A stretch of 64,000 bases of DNA, from contig DIFI01000017.1 of assembly GCA_002419055.1 (NCBI GenBank), forward strand, positions 182,082 through 246,081, read 5' to 3'. A program made the position numbers and the translations under genes. Source of the DNA: Peptococcaceae bacterium UBA5752 (GTDB lineage Bacteria; Bacillota; Dehalobacteriia; UBA4068). Shown in pieces: positions 7,719 to 16,836 of the stretch. The stretch's first letter is position 1. Each line of letters opens with the position of its first letter. The notes beneath the pieces are model-generated. The model did no database searches. It was given only the letters and a program-made list of their open reading frames with translations, and was not told where the DNA came from.

Positions 7719-8819
7719 TTAATCTAAATAATCTTTAAGCTTTTTACTGCGGCTGGGATGGCGTAATTTGCGCAGCGCTTTTGCCTCTATTTGGCGAATC
7801 CGCTCACGAGTGACGCCAAATACCTGGCCTACTTCTTCCAAAGTGCGGCTACGGCCATCATCAAGACCGAAACGCAGCTGCAATACTTTCTTTTCTCTCG
7901 GAGTTAACGTACTCAAAACATCTTCCAACTGCTCACGTAATAAGAAGAATGACGCCGCCTCCGCAGGTGCAGGCGCATCTTCATCTTCGATGAAATCGCC
8001 CAAATGCGAATCTTCTTCCTCGCCAATCGGCGTTTCCAAAGATACCGGCTCCTGCGATATTTTTAAAATTTCGCGCACCCGCTCCACCGGGATCTCCATC
8101 TCATGTGCGATCTCCTCCGGTGCCGGATCACGACCCAATTCTTGGATCAGCTGACGCTGAATGCGGATCAGCTTGTTGATCGTCTCCACCATATGCACCG
8201 GGATACGGATTGTCCGCGCCTGATCGGCAATAGCTCGAGTAATCGCCTGACGAATCCACCAAGTGGCATAAGTGCTGAATTTATATCCTTTATGATAATC
8301 AAATTTTTCAACAGCTTTAATCAAGCCCAAATTGCCTTCTTGAATCAAGTCGAGGAAAAGCATACCGCGGCCAACATATCGCTTGGCAATACTTACAACC
8401 AACCGCAAATTGGCCTCTGCCAAACGGCGTTTGGCGCTCTCGTCGCCTTCTTCCATCAGCTTGGCAAACTTAACCTCTTCTTCGGCGGAAAGCAATGGTA
8501 CACGGCCGATTTCTTTGAGATACATCCGCACCGGGTCATCGATAGCTATGCCTTCCGGAACCGTAAGATCGATCTCTAAGGGCTCTACTACCTGAATAAT
8601 ATCGTTGTCATCGGGGTCGGTTATCGATTCCAGCACCACGCCGCAGACGCCGACCTCGACACCAGCCTGACCAAGGCTTTCGTATACTTCATCTATTTGT
8701 TCAGGTGACAGGCTGACCTCGTTTAAGGCTTCCATTATCTCATTATAAGAAAGCCGACCTTTTTGCTTGGCCAGATCTAATAGCTTTTTGACCACTTCTG
8801 ACTTGCTGCTCTGTTCCAC
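7719..8819 (-). CDS. rpoD: RNA polymerase primary sigma factor
   Basis: 366 aa, the length of Firmicute SigA. Region 1.1 (residues 1-75) is present, then DDPVRMYLKEIGRVPLLSAEEE (region 1.2), the region 2 block FDYHKGYKFSTYATWWIRQA that binds the -10 element, region 3, and region 4 with the helix-turn-helix TLEEVGQVFGVTRERIRQIE. Start codon GTG, preceded by GAGG. It begins 21 bp after dnaG, the classical macromolecular-synthesis operon order. Confidence 0.97.
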   Translation of the reverse strand: MEQSSKSEVVKKLLDLAKQKGRLSYNEIMEALNEVSLSPEQIDEVYESLGQAGVEVGVCGVVLESITDPDDNDIIQVVEPLEIDLTVPEGIAIDDPVRMYLKEIGRVPLLSAEEEVKFAKLMEEGDESAKRRLAEANLRLVVSIAKRYVGRGMLFLDLIQEGNLGLIKAVEKFDYHKGYKFSTYATWWIRQAITRAIADQARTIRIPVHMVETINKLIRIQRQLIQELGRDPAPEEIAHEMEIPVERVREILKISQEPVSLETPIGEEEDSHLGDFIEDEDAPAPAEAASFFLLREQLEDVLSTLTPREKKVLQLRFGLDDGRSRTLEEVGQVFGVTRERIRQIEAKALRKLRHPSRSKKLKDYLD

Positions 8820-8840
8820 CTCAGGTTATCCTCGCTTTCA

Positions 8841-10619
8841 CTACCCTTTTATCCTTTGTAGTTGCCGTTGCAGGCTGTCAAGCTCTGTCAGCAGCTGCCG
8901 CATATCGCCTTGATCCGCAGCAATCAGTGAATTGACCGCGTTGATTTGTCGTCGAATGAGGCCGATTCTGACAGCGTTAATATATTCCGTCGCCAGTTTA
9001 TCCGTTGTCTCTTCCGGGATATTTACTTCTATTAGTTTCAACAAAAAATTCCGTAAACCTTCATTTTCTCCTTCAAAGCAGTTTAATAATGAAAAAATAT
9101 TGAAATTATCGTCGTCTTGTCGTTCTTTTAAGTATATTAACAACTGATTTTCCTGCTCATTGGCGCCGAAATCGTCACCCAGTTCGCTAATGGCGCGCCG
9201 GCAGATTTGTTTATCTTCCAGCATCAGCCGCAGTAATTGGGTGCTGGCGCCGCCGGCAACAGTAATATTATTGCCATAATTTCGCTGACTTTCGTTGTTT
9301 GATTTTGGCATTGCAATCACAAGCCCACTTTTGCGTAAATCCGCATAGACGCTTTCCGCGGCCACCTGCAGCCGGGAAGCCAACAGCTGGATAAAACTCT
9401 CTCTTTCTACACTGCTGACGGTTTTAGCAATCGCCGGCAATAACTCTTTGACGATCAATCCTTTGCCGGATGCGCCGGTAACATCATACTTTTCGATCGC
9501 CTGGCGCAACAGGTAATCAAGAATATCGTAAGCGTTGGTGGCTACCAATTTTTTCCAGCCGTCAAAACCTTGCTGCCGCAAAAAATCGTCAGGGTCAAAA
9601 CCTTCAGGCAATGCCAATACTCGTACCCTCATGCCCTGCTCTCTCAATATATCTATGCCGCGCATCGAAGCTTTAATACCGGCGCTGTCACCGTCATAGG
9701 CCAGCAGCACATTAGTCGTATAGCGTTTGAGCAAACGCGCCTGTTCGATAGTCAAAGCAGTGCCGAGAGAAGCCACCGCGTTGGTAACGCCGTACTGATG
9801 TGCCGTCACTACGTCGATATAACCCTCCATGATCACTGCCAGGTCCTCGCGGCGGATAGCATCGGCTGCGACATGCAGACCGTACAGCACCGCCGATTTG
9901 TTGTAAATCGGTGTTTGCGCCGAGTTGAGGTATTTGGGCTGGCCGTCATCAAGCACCCGCCCGCCAAAGGCAATCACATCGCCGTGGAAATCGCAGATCG
10001 GAAAGATTAGACGGCCATGAAATTTATCGTAATAGCGGTTATTTTTGCCGCTTAAGCTAACTAACGATGCTTTTTGCAGCAGTGCTCCGTCATAACCCTG
10101 ACGGTTAAGATAATTATATAGTGCTTGCCAATCGTCACCGGCAAAACCCAGCATAAATGCTTTGCTGACCTGCTCGCCGATGCCGCGTTTTTTGAGATAT
10201 TCGGCAGCCGTATTAGGCTGATGCTGCAGCAGTTCGCGGTAAAAATCCGCCGTCAGCTGATGCACTTTTAATATTGCTTTGCGCTCTTTGGCTTGCTTGC
10301 TCTCGGCTGCCGACTGCTCCTTTTGCGGCAGTTGCACACCGACGCGCTCCGCCAGCTTGGCAACAGACTCGGCAAAAGTCAGCCCTTCAATTTCCATCAG
10401 AAAGTTGATCGCGTTACCGCCTTTTTGGCAGCCAAAACAATAATAAATCTGTTTGGTGGTCGAAACGCTGAACGACGGCGTATCCTCGGAATGAAACGGA
10501 CAGAGGCCAAAATAATTTTGCCCCTGTTTTTTGAGAGTCAAAAAGCTGCCGACCAATTCCACAATATCGGTCCGCTGCAATATATCATCTATAATTTCTT
10601 GTGGCAGGTACTGCGGCAT
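8841..10619 (-). CDS. dnaG: DNA primase
   Basis: 592 aa. Synthesises RNA primers at the replication fork. An N-terminal CHC2 zinc finger (CPFHSEDTPSFSV then YYCFGC, residues 40-65) is followed by the catalytic core with the Toprim motifs VIMEGYIDV and LAYDGDSAG, and a divergent C-terminal helicase-binding domain. AAGGAG precedes the ATG. It is the first gene of the dnaG-rpoD operon. Confidence 0.97.
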   Translation of the reverse strand: MPQYLPQEIIDDILQRTDIVELVGSFLTLKKQGQNYFGLCPFHSEDTPSFSVSTTKQIYYCFGCQKGGNAINFLMEIEGLTFAESVAKLAERVGVQLPQKEQSAAESKQAKERKAILKVHQLTADFYRELLQHQPNTAAEYLKKRGIGEQVSKAFMLGFAGDDWQALYNYLNRQGYDGALLQKASLVSLSGKNNRYYDKFHGRLIFPICDFHGDVIAFGGRVLDDGQPKYLNSAQTPIYNKSAVLYGLHVAADAIRREDLAVIMEGYIDVVTAHQYGVTNAVASLGTALTIEQARLLKRYTTNVLLAYDGDSAGIKASMRGIDILREQGMRVRVLALPEGFDPDDFLRQQGFDGWKKLVATNAYDILDYLLRQAIEKYDVTGASGKGLIVKELLPAIAKTVSSVERESFIQLLASRLQVAAESVYADLRKSGLVIAMPKSNNESQRNYGNNITVAGGASTQLLRLMLEDKQICRRAISELGDDFGANEQENQLLIYLKERQDDDNFNIFSLLNCFEGENEGLRNFLLKLIEVNIPEETTDKLATEYINAVRIGLIRRQINAVNSLIAADQGDMRQLLTELDSLQRQLQRIKG

Positions 10620-10770
10620 AGGCGCTCCTTAAAACCAAAACAGCCAGACAAAAGAGAATTAATACTAAATTCATAAAAGATACAAGTAATATTCCTGCCT
10701 TTTGGCGATTTTCCTCTTTGCCGCGCTGATATTATAGCCAGATTATTGGTATTTTATGCCAACAAAAGTG

Positions 10771-10886
10771 TATAATAATGCTAAATATATCCATAATATC
10801 AATTAGAGAGCATCTGATACCCTGACCTCTTATTCGTCGAAAGCGGTATAGCCTTGACCGGCGGAGAGGTATCAAATGCTCTTTTT
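10771..10886 (+). ncRNA. Candidate structured small RNA
   Basis: A TATAAT (10771-10776) with TTGGTA 19 bp upstream precedes a long-range stem: AGAGCAT-c-TGATACC (10807-10821) pairs with GGTATCA-a-ATGCTCT (10868-10882), followed by TTTTT. Inside, ACCTCT and AGAGGT could pair instead and would compete with the outer stem, a switch-like arrangement. The T-run lies on the plus strand only, whereas the flanking dnaG and trpB are both minus-strand, so this is better read as an independent plus-strand RNA than as a terminator for trpB. Confidence 0.45.
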
Positions 10887-10903
10887 CGTTTAGATTAACA
10901 TAT

Positions 10904-12121
10904 TTATTTGAAATATTTTTCTCCGAAGCCGTAGTTTTCGATAATATAATCCATGTCTTTATCGCCGCGGCCGCTGCAATTGACCAGCACCGAATGCGCC
11001 TTTTTCTGGCGTGACAAGCGCATCGCCAAAGCTATGGCATGAGCGCTTTCCAAGGCTGGAATAATGCCCTCCAAGCGCGAAAGCATAAAGAAGGCTTCCA
11101 GCGCCTCGTCATCGCTGACAGTTTGATAGCTGGTGCGGCCCAAATCATACAGATAGGCATGTTCCGGCCCGACGCTCGGATAATCAAGCCCGCTGGCTAT
11201 TGAATAAACAGGCAGCGGCTCGCCCTGATTATCTTGCAGCAGATAGCTTTCAAAGCCGTGCAATACGCCCTTGCTGCCGTAGGCGACCGAAGCCGCATGG
11301 TCACCGACCTCGGGGCCGCGGCCTAAAGGCTCAGCGCCGATCAGCTCCACAGCATCAGCCAAAAACGGCGTAAACATACCGATTGAATTGCTGCCGCCGC
11401 CAACGCAAGCGGATACCACATCGGGCAGATGCCCGGTCATCTCCAAAAATTGCTCTCTGGCTTCAATACCGACCACCATCTGAAAATCCCGGACCATTAA
11501 CGGGAAAGGATGAGGGCCAACCGCCGAGCCAATGCAGTAAATAGAATCCTTATATTTTTGGGCATAAGCCATAAAGGCCGAATCAACAGCCTCTTTGAGC
11601 GTTTTCAAACCGTGAGCGACCGGTATGACTTCCGCACCGAGTATCTTCATGCGCGCCACATTGGGTGCCTGCTTAACGATATCGACTTCGCCCATATGAA
11701 TCTCGCATTCAAGGCCGAAGAAAGCCGCCGCCGTTGCCAAAGCCACTCCATGCTGGCCAGCTCCTGTTTCGGCGATCAGCCGCTTTTTGCCCATATATTT
11801 TGCCAGCAGGCCTTCGCCCATGCAATGATTGAGCTTGTGAGCGCCGGTATGGTTGAGGTCTTCTCTTTTCAAATATATTTGACAGTTGCCGAGCTTATTG
11901 GATAGCCGCTCGCAGTGATAAACAGGCGTCGGCCTACCCTGAAACTCTTTACGAATGCGCCTCAGCTCATTGATAAAACGCGCCGACTGGCAGATCGTCT
12001 GATAAGCCTCATTAATTTCTACAAAAGCATTGACCAGCTCCGGGGGCAGATAGCTACCGCCGTAAATACCGAATCTTCCGTTTTGATCGGGGTGTTTTTT
12101 TAAATACGTGGTGTAATCCAT
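10904..12121 (-). CDS. trpB: Tryptophan synthase beta chain (orphan)
   Basis: 405 aa, PLP-dependent. It joins indole and serine to give tryptophan. The PLP lysine lies in HTGAHKLNH, with ETGAGQHG, GSAVGPHPFP and the phosphate-binding GGGSNSIGMF loop following. The motif after the lysine (LNHCMGEGLLAKYMGKK) departs from the usual INNxxGQALLAKRMGK, suggesting a divergent TrpB group. No trpA or other trp gene is nearby, so it may use free indole. AGGAGG precedes the ATG. Confidence 0.9.
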   Translation of the reverse strand: MDYTTYLKKHPDQNGRFGIYGGSYLPPELVNAFVEINEAYQTICQSARFINELRRIRKEFQGRPTPVYHCERLSNKLGNCQIYLKREDLNHTGAHKLNHCMGEGLLAKYMGKKRLIAETGAGQHGVALATAAAFFGLECEIHMGEVDIVKQAPNVARMKILGAEVIPVAHGLKTLKEAVDSAFMAYAQKYKDSIYCIGSAVGPHPFPLMVRDFQMVVGIEAREQFLEMTGHLPDVVSACVGGGSNSIGMFTPFLADAVELIGAEPLGRGPEVGDHAASVAYGSKGVLHGFESYLLQDNQGEPLPVYSIASGLDYPSVGPEHAYLYDLGRTSYQTVSDDEALEAFFMLSRLEGIIPALESAHAIALAMRLSRQKKAHSVLVNCSGRGDKDMDYIIENYGFGEKYFK

Positions 12122-12166
12122 TAAATTATCCTCCTAACGTATCAACCAGTAAGAACGAAGTCAGGC

Positions 12167-12907
12167 CTATTTGTCTGTCGCTTCAAGTACCGTTTTGGAT
12201 CGCTTTTTGATCCGGCAGCAATGACTGGAGCAATTGGTGCAGTGCAAAGCCGCATTAGAGCCTTGCCAAAAACGCTCCGGATGAGCTGCGTGGATATATT
12301 CCCAGCGCAGCATCAGTATGATCGCCATAAACAGCAAACTCCAGGTATAAAAGCTTGGTATAAACAGCAGCGGCGAAAAGATCATAAAATAGTCCCAGGC
12401 AAAGATGCGGCAAGTGGCGCAGCATTTGTTTTTCATGATAAAATGCTGGAAAGGGCACCAAAATATCACGCAAATCATATCGCAGAGATAAAAAAACACC
12501 GAAGCCAGCAGCAACCCCTCGCCGCCAACGATACCGAATAAAAAGAGAAAGCCTAATACCGCCACCATGCCCAGCCAGACCATCAGTACCACAATGGCAT
12601 GAGCATTATTTTTGACAGTATACTCATAGAGCTTGGCCTCTTGATAAGGTGTTTCGGGCGGCTGATATTTGCTTTTATTCTGCTTGGCACAGCCGATGTT
12701 GCTTTTTAAACCGGGGAAAAACTGCCGCAGCATGTCAATCATCAGCACTATCCATAATAAATGCAGCAGCGTAAAATTGCCAGCGATAGGGAAATTTTTG
12801 ATATCTTGCAACAGCGGTTTGTCAATGGCATAGATGCTTACGATTACAAAAAACACATAACAGCGAAATATCAGTTTCAGCCAGTTGTTATTAATTGTTT
12901 TAATCAA
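12167..12907 (-). CDS. Conserved membrane protein with cysteine motifs
   Basis: About 246 aa with five or six membrane segments. The function is not known to me. Distinctive conserved-looking features are a WCPFQHFIMKNKCCATCRIF segment between membrane helices, a RWEYIHAAHPERFWQGSN stretch and a C-terminal CTNCSSHCC cluster, suggesting metal or Fe-S binding on one face of the membrane. The start is uncertain: a TTG at 12907 sits well behind AAGGTAGG, while the GTG at 12913 is inside that site. It is separate from trpB. Confidence 0.7.
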   Translation of the reverse strand: MIKTINNNWLKLIFRCYVFFVIVSIYAIDKPLLQDIKNFPIAGNFTLLHLLWIVLMIDMLRQFFPGLKSNIGCAKQNKSKYQPPETPYQEAKLYEYTVKNNAHAIVVLMVWLGMVAVLGFLFLFGIVGGEGLLLASVFFYLCDMICVIFWCPFQHFIMKNKCCATCRIFAWDYFMIFSPLLFIPSFYTWSLLFMAIILMLRWEYIHAAHPERFWQGSNAALHCTNCSSHCCRIKKRSKTVLEATDK

Positions 12908-13030
12908 AAACACCTACCTTGGTGAATATAATTAAAATCATAGATTAACCTTTATATTTTAGTCGATTATGCCTATTTTCCTTCAAATAACTAAAAATAA
13001 CCTATTTTTTTTGGAAATTAATGCTCATCC

Positions 13031-13059
13031 TTGCAAAATTGCCCGAGCTATTTTATACT
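13031..13059 (+). promoter_or_regulatory. Sigma-A promoter of etfBA
   Basis: TTGCAA (13031-13036), a 17-bp spacer and TATACT (13054-13059), 34 bp before the etfB start. It supports the ATG at 13093 as the start, since a longer reading frame would run through this promoter. Confidence 0.65.
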
Positions 13060-13092
13060 TGTGATGAATCAAATAAAGATGTGAGGCCTTTT

Positions 13093-13884
13093 ATGAAAAT
13101 CATTGTCTGCGTCAAACAGGTTCCGGCCACCAACGAGGTGCGTATGGACCCTGTCACCAATACGATCATCCGCGAAGGTGTTGAATCTATCCTCAACCCC
13201 TTTGATACATATGCGCTCGAAGAAGCGATTAGGCTTCAGGAACGTTTCGGCGCTGAGATCGCCACGATCAGCATGGGTATTCCCTCTGTCAGCGCCATCC
13301 TACGCGAAACCGTCGCGCTGGGCAGCGAACAGGCCTGTCTGCTCAGTGACCGCGCCTTTGCCGGAGCCGACACGTTGGCCACTGCTCATGCGCTGGCCAA
13401 AGGCATCGGTAAAATCGGCGCTTTCAATCTGATTATCTGCGGCAAAATGGCTACCGACGGCGATACGGCGCAGGTCGGGCCGATGCTGGCCGAAGAGCTT
13501 GATATACCGCACTTGACCGACATCAGCGCCATTGAAGATTGTGCAGATGGCTTTTTGATCTGCCGCAAACAGACCGACGACGGCTATGCGAAAGTTAAAG
13601 TTGCCCTGCCGGCGTTAATCACCGTTACCAAAGAGATCAATGTGCCGCGGCTGCCTTCAATCAGCGGCCTGCTCAAAGGCAACGACAGCGAGATTCCCGT
13701 CTATTCGGCAGAGGATGTCGCCGCCGATACGGCACAAATCGGTTTAAGCGGCTCGCCGACTCAAGTGGTCAAAACCTTTGTGCCTACTTCCACGGTTGTC
13801 AGCGAAATGCTGCAGGGCAGCAGCAGCGAACAGGCAGACGCGTTATTGCAAAGGCTGGCGGCGGAAAAAATAGTCAGCGAATAA
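13093..13884 (+). CDS. etfB: Electron transfer flavoprotein beta subunit
   Basis: 263 aa. Partner of EtfA in a flavoprotein that shuttles electrons between dehydrogenases and the quinone, NAD or ferredoxin pools. The start MKIIVCVKQVPATNEVRMDP is typical, followed by the Etf alpha/beta AMP/FAD-binding fold with ICGKMATDGDTAQVGPMLAEEL. GAGG lies 6 bases before the ATG. etfA follows after 17 bp. No acyl-CoA or lactate dehydrogenase gene is adjacent, so the electron donor cannot be named. Confidence 0.94.
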   Translation: MKIIVCVKQVPATNEVRMDPVTNTIIREGVESILNPFDTYALEEAIRLQERFGAEIATISMGIPSVSAILRETVALGSEQACLLSDRAFAGADTLATAHALAKGIGKIGAFNLIICGKMATDGDTAQVGPMLAEELDIPHLTDISAIEDCADGFLICRKQTDDGYAKVKVALPALITVTKEINVPRLPSISGLLKGNDSEIPVYSAEDVAADTAQIGLSGSPTQVVKTFVPTSTVVSEMLQGSSSEQADALLQRLAAEKIVSE

Positions 13885-13901
13885 CATATTTAGGAGAAAA
13901 C

Positions 13902-15107
13902 ATGGCTTCCATTAAGATACTTAAACAAAAATGTATAGGTTGTAAAAAATGTATTGCAGGTTGTCCCTTTGGCGCTATCACCGTTCACGGCGAAGGCAAA
14001 GAGCGCAAAGCGGTAATACTCAACACCTGCACGCTTTGCGGCGCTTGTGTCGATTACTGCAAATTTGCCGCAATCGAATTGACCAAAGATGAAATAGTAC
14101 ACCAAGATATCAGCAAGTATCAAGGCGTCTGGGTTTACTGCGAACAATACAAAGGCCAATTGCGCACCGTCGGCCTCGAGCTGTTATCACAAGCACGGCG
14201 GATCGCCGATTTGCTCGGCACCGATGTCACAGCGGTATTGGTTGGCGGCAGCATCGCCGATCAAGCGCCGACTTTGATCTCTTACGGCGCCGATCAGGTC
14301 ATCTATGTCGAAGACGCCCGTCTGGCCGAGCTCAATGACCTGCTCTACACCGATGTATTGACCATGTTGGTCAAAAAACACCTGCCTTCAATCATCCTCT
14401 TGGGCGCCACCGGCTTCGGTCGCTCATTAGCGCCGCGCGTCGCCGCCCGCCTCAAAACCGGACTGACCGCCGACTGCACCAAGCTCGACGCCGATATAGA
14501 AAAAGGCCTGCTGCTGCAAACCCGTCCGGCTTTCGGCGGCAACCTGATGGCGACTATTATTACGCCTAACCACCGTCCGCAAATGGCCACGGTAAGGCCG
14601 CGGGTATTTTCACCGCTAACCCTCGATGCAAGCCGTCAAGGCCGGATCATCCACGAAGCAACGCCGACCTTGAATGACAAGGCCGCCCAAATATTGGAAG
14701 AAATCGAAAGCAGCGGCGGCGTCAATATCGGCGAAGCAGATATATTGATCTCAGTCGGCAAAGGTATCGGCAGCGTCAAAAATATCGAACTGGCGCAGGA
14801 ATTGGCGCTACTGCTTGGCGGCGCTGTCGCCGTCAGCAGGCCGCTGGTCGACTGCGGCTGGATGCCCTATCTGCATCAGGTCGGTCAAACAGGCAAAACC
14901 GTCGCGCCCCGCCTCTATATCGCCTGCGGTATCTCCGGCGCTATCCAACATCTGGCCGGTATCGCCGCCGAAAAAGTCGTCGCGGTCAATACCGACCCGG
15001 AAGCACCGATCTTCAAACGCGCCGATTACGGCATCGTCGGCGACTGCGTCAAATTCCTTGAGGCGATGATCGAAGAAGTCAAAGCAAAAAACATCCACGC
15101 ACTATAA
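13902..15107 (+). CDS. etfA: Electron transfer flavoprotein alpha subunit with ferredoxin domain
   Basis: 401 aa, longer than the usual 320 because of an N-terminal bacterial ferredoxin domain. CIGCKKCIAGCPFGAI and CTLCGACVDYCKFAAIEL supply ligands for two [4Fe-4S] clusters (residues 11-57). The rest is a normal EtfA with a C-terminal FAD domain (SVGKGIGS, SRPLVDCGWMPYLHQVGQTGKTV, YIACGISGAIQHLAG). Ferredoxin-fused EtfA is known in anaerobes, in complexes that include electron-bifurcating ones. TAGGAG precedes the ATG; a strong terminator follows. Confidence 0.95.
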   Translation: MASIKILKQKCIGCKKCIAGCPFGAITVHGEGKERKAVILNTCTLCGACVDYCKFAAIELTKDEIVHQDISKYQGVWVYCEQYKGQLRTVGLELLSQARRIADLLGTDVTAVLVGGSIADQAPTLISYGADQVIYVEDARLAELNDLLYTDVLTMLVKKHLPSIILLGATGFGRSLAPRVAARLKTGLTADCTKLDADIEKGLLLQTRPAFGGNLMATIITPNHRPQMATVRPRVFSPLTLDASRQGRIIHEATPTLNDKAAQILEEIESSGGVNIGEADILISVGKGIGSVKNIELAQELALLLGGAVAVSRPLVDCGWMPYLHQVGQTGKTVAPRLYIACGISGAIQHLAGIAAEKVVAVNTDPEAPIFKRADYGIVGDCVKFLEAMIEEVKAKNIHAL

Positions 15108-15120
15108 TACATAAAGAGCA

Positions 15121-15156
15121 AACAAAAACCCCACCTTTCAGGTGGGGTTTTTGTTT
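15121..15156 (+). terminator. Terminator of etfBA
   Basis: A 13-bp stem AAAAACCCCACCT/AGGTGGGGTTTTT with a 3-nt loop followed by further T. Confidence 0.9.
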
Positions 15157-15210
15157 GTGTCATGATAGTTTCTCATACTGCATATTTATATAACTTGTAT
15201 AATTGTTTGA

Positions 15211-15239
15211 TTGAAATTTTTGGGAAGATATGGTATTGT
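15211..15239 (+). promoter_or_regulatory. Promoter of the 15.3-kb lipoprotein gene
   Basis: TTGAAA, a 17-bp spacer and TATTGT, 32 bp before the start at 15271. A moderate sigma-A match. Confidence 0.4.
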
Positions 15240-15270
15240 TTATATAGATAAAATAAAGGCAGGTGGATTG

Positions 15271-16398
15271 ATGAGAAAGTTAATCGTTATTTCATTTATC
15301 ATAGCCTTGACTTTATGCGGCTGTGCTAACGACGATCAGAATACAAATGAAGAAGACATAGTTACGCAAGAAGCGGATACTGCGGATGCGGATTCAACGT
15401 CATATTATTTTATTAACGGTCTACTTTTAGGCAGTTACGATAAAGATGGATGGCACAGCCTTTGCAGCAATGAAAACGATTTGGACGGACTTGACGAGCT
15501 GGACAACGTGGCAATCTTTTACGCCAAAGACATACTACAGGTTCCTAAATATCACATATATGATTATGATCAATACATCGGTGACGCGGATCGATTGATC
15601 TGGATGACTGAAGAAGAGAACTCACTGGGAAGTTTTGAAATGAATGGAGTCGCCAAGAAATTCGCAAAATATGGAGAACTATATCAAGATGATTATGGAA
15701 ACACCGCCGAACGGGTTTTTAAACTTCCTTTAACATTAGGTGATGAACTTGAACAACTGGAAATCCCAACATACAGCTTTTATACACACTTCATATTGGA
15801 AGACAAGGAAGAGCCATACATAGATCCAGACTCTTCTTCAAACTATATCGTAACAAACAGCAGCTCGGAACTTTACCCCAGAGAGTTAAGCTATCAAGCC
15901 GAGGTAACATCGGCAGGCAAAACCGCTTTAACCGATCTGTTTAAAGAAGCCGGCATCGGCAACACTCTTCCCAATTTTACCGATTGTATCAGCGGCGATT
16001 TCGATAATGATGGCAAAGATGAATATGTAATGATCGCAAATAACCCATTTGATGATTCGAGTTATCCAATTATTATCGGAGAAGGCCAAAAGGATAAAGT
16101 GGGAACATTTTCCGCTTTGCTATATCAGGATGACGATGGCAGCACACAGGTTATACACAATTACATTTGTCCGGTGGAAGGAACCGTTACTTTTGAAAAC
16201 GGATACTATAATTCGTTCCCGGATATTATTAATCATTGCTATCATTATGATTTAGTATCATTATCGGATTTAAACGGAGACGGCAAGTATGAGATATCTC
16301 TCAATATGCCAATGTGGGAATGGGGATACATATTTGTGTTTTCCCAAAATCAGCAGGGAACATATGAGATGGTGATGCGGTCGGACTGTGGGACATAA
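15271..16398 (+). CDS. Lipoprotein with calcium-binding-like DxDxDG repeats
   Basis: 375 aa from the ATG at 15271 (AGGTGG ribosome site). A signal peptide ends in the lipobox LTLCGC, so the protein should be anchored outside the membrane. The mature N-terminus is acidic and low in complexity. The C-terminal third carries SGDFDNDGKDEYVMI and SDLNGDGKYEISL, the DxDxDG loops of VCBS/FG-GAP or dockerin-like calcium-binding repeats. Function unknown. It is monocistronic, with a terminator 60 bp after the stop. Confidence 0.75.
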   Translation: MRKLIVISFIIALTLCGCANDDQNTNEEDIVTQEADTADADSTSYYFINGLLLGSYDKDGWHSLCSNENDLDGLDELDNVAIFYAKDILQVPKYHIYDYDQYIGDADRLIWMTEEENSLGSFEMNGVAKKFAKYGELYQDDYGNTAERVFKLPLTLGDELEQLEIPTYSFYTHFILEDKEEPYIDPDSSSNYIVTNSSSELYPRELSYQAEVTSAGKTALTDLFKEAGIGNTLPNFTDCISGDFDNDGKDEYVMIANNPFDDSSYPIIIGEGQKDKVGTFSALLYQDDDGSTQVIHNYICPVEGTVTFENGYYNSFPDIINHCYHYDLVSLSDLNGDGKYEISLNMPMWEWGYIFVFSQNQQGTYEMVMRSDCGT

Positions 16399-16458
16399 GC
16401 CGATCCCGGTTGACAAAGTTATCTGTAGATTTAAAAACACATAACCTATAAAAAAACC

Positions 16459-16486
16459 AACCCCGCCAAAAGGCGGGGTTTTTGTT
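16459..16486 (+). terminator. Terminator of the lipoprotein gene
   Basis: AACCCCGCC/GGCGGGGTT 9-bp stem, AAAA loop and a following T-run. Confidence 0.88.
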
Positions 16487-16514
16487 TATATATAGCACTA
16501 CTTAAAAAGTATTA

Positions 16515-16652
16515 TTAATGTTCAGATGTTTTTCTGACATGTTCCCAAAAAGCGGTTGTATCTCCTTTTGGTTTTCTCATTTGTTGATAATCAGATATAC
16601 CACCCCAAATTGCTAACGTTATAAAACAACCTATCGCTACAAAAAACATCAT
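16515..16652 (-). CDS. Small membrane protein (45 aa)
   Basis: Starts MMFFVAIGCFITLAIWGG: one predicted membrane helix, then a charged tail ending in AFWEHVRKTSEH. AAGGAG lies 8 bases before the first ATG. It is the third of three tandem very small genes on this strand (16965 to 16515), each with its own ribosome site. I do not recognise the family. Confidence 0.6.
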   Translation of the reverse strand: MMFFVAIGCFITLAIWGGISDYQQMRKPKGDTTAFWEHVRKTSEH

Positions 16653-16703
16653 AATTATCACTCCTTATTATTTATTTATGATTAACGAAAGTTTTCTACA
16701 ACA

Positions 16704-16823
16704 CTACCATTTATGCTTTAACAAGTCATACCAAAACGAGATAAACAGGGTGCAGGCGCATACGAGTAGCCCGATTATAAACGGGTGCTTTTGGTAAGCC
16801 TTTACAACTTTCATTACTCCCAT
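16704..16823 (-). CDS. Small membrane protein (39 aa)
   Basis: MGVMKVVKAYQKHPF, then a hydrophobic helix with LLVCACTLFI, ending SFWYDLLKHKW. AAGGAGG lies 8 bases upstream. The ending SFWYDLLK closely parallels SFWFDLLN in the next gene upstream, indicating the two are related. Middle gene of the three-peptide cluster. Function unknown. Confidence 0.6.
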   Translation of the reverse strand: MGVMKVVKAYQKHPFIIGLLVCACTLFISFWYDLLKHKW

Positions 16824-16836
16824 TTTGATTTCCTCC

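Noticed and set aside
13021..13092. N-terminal extension of EtfB
   Set aside because: The extension contains the promoter (TTGCAA-17-TATACT), and a typical EtfB N-terminus with a ribosome site starts at 13093.
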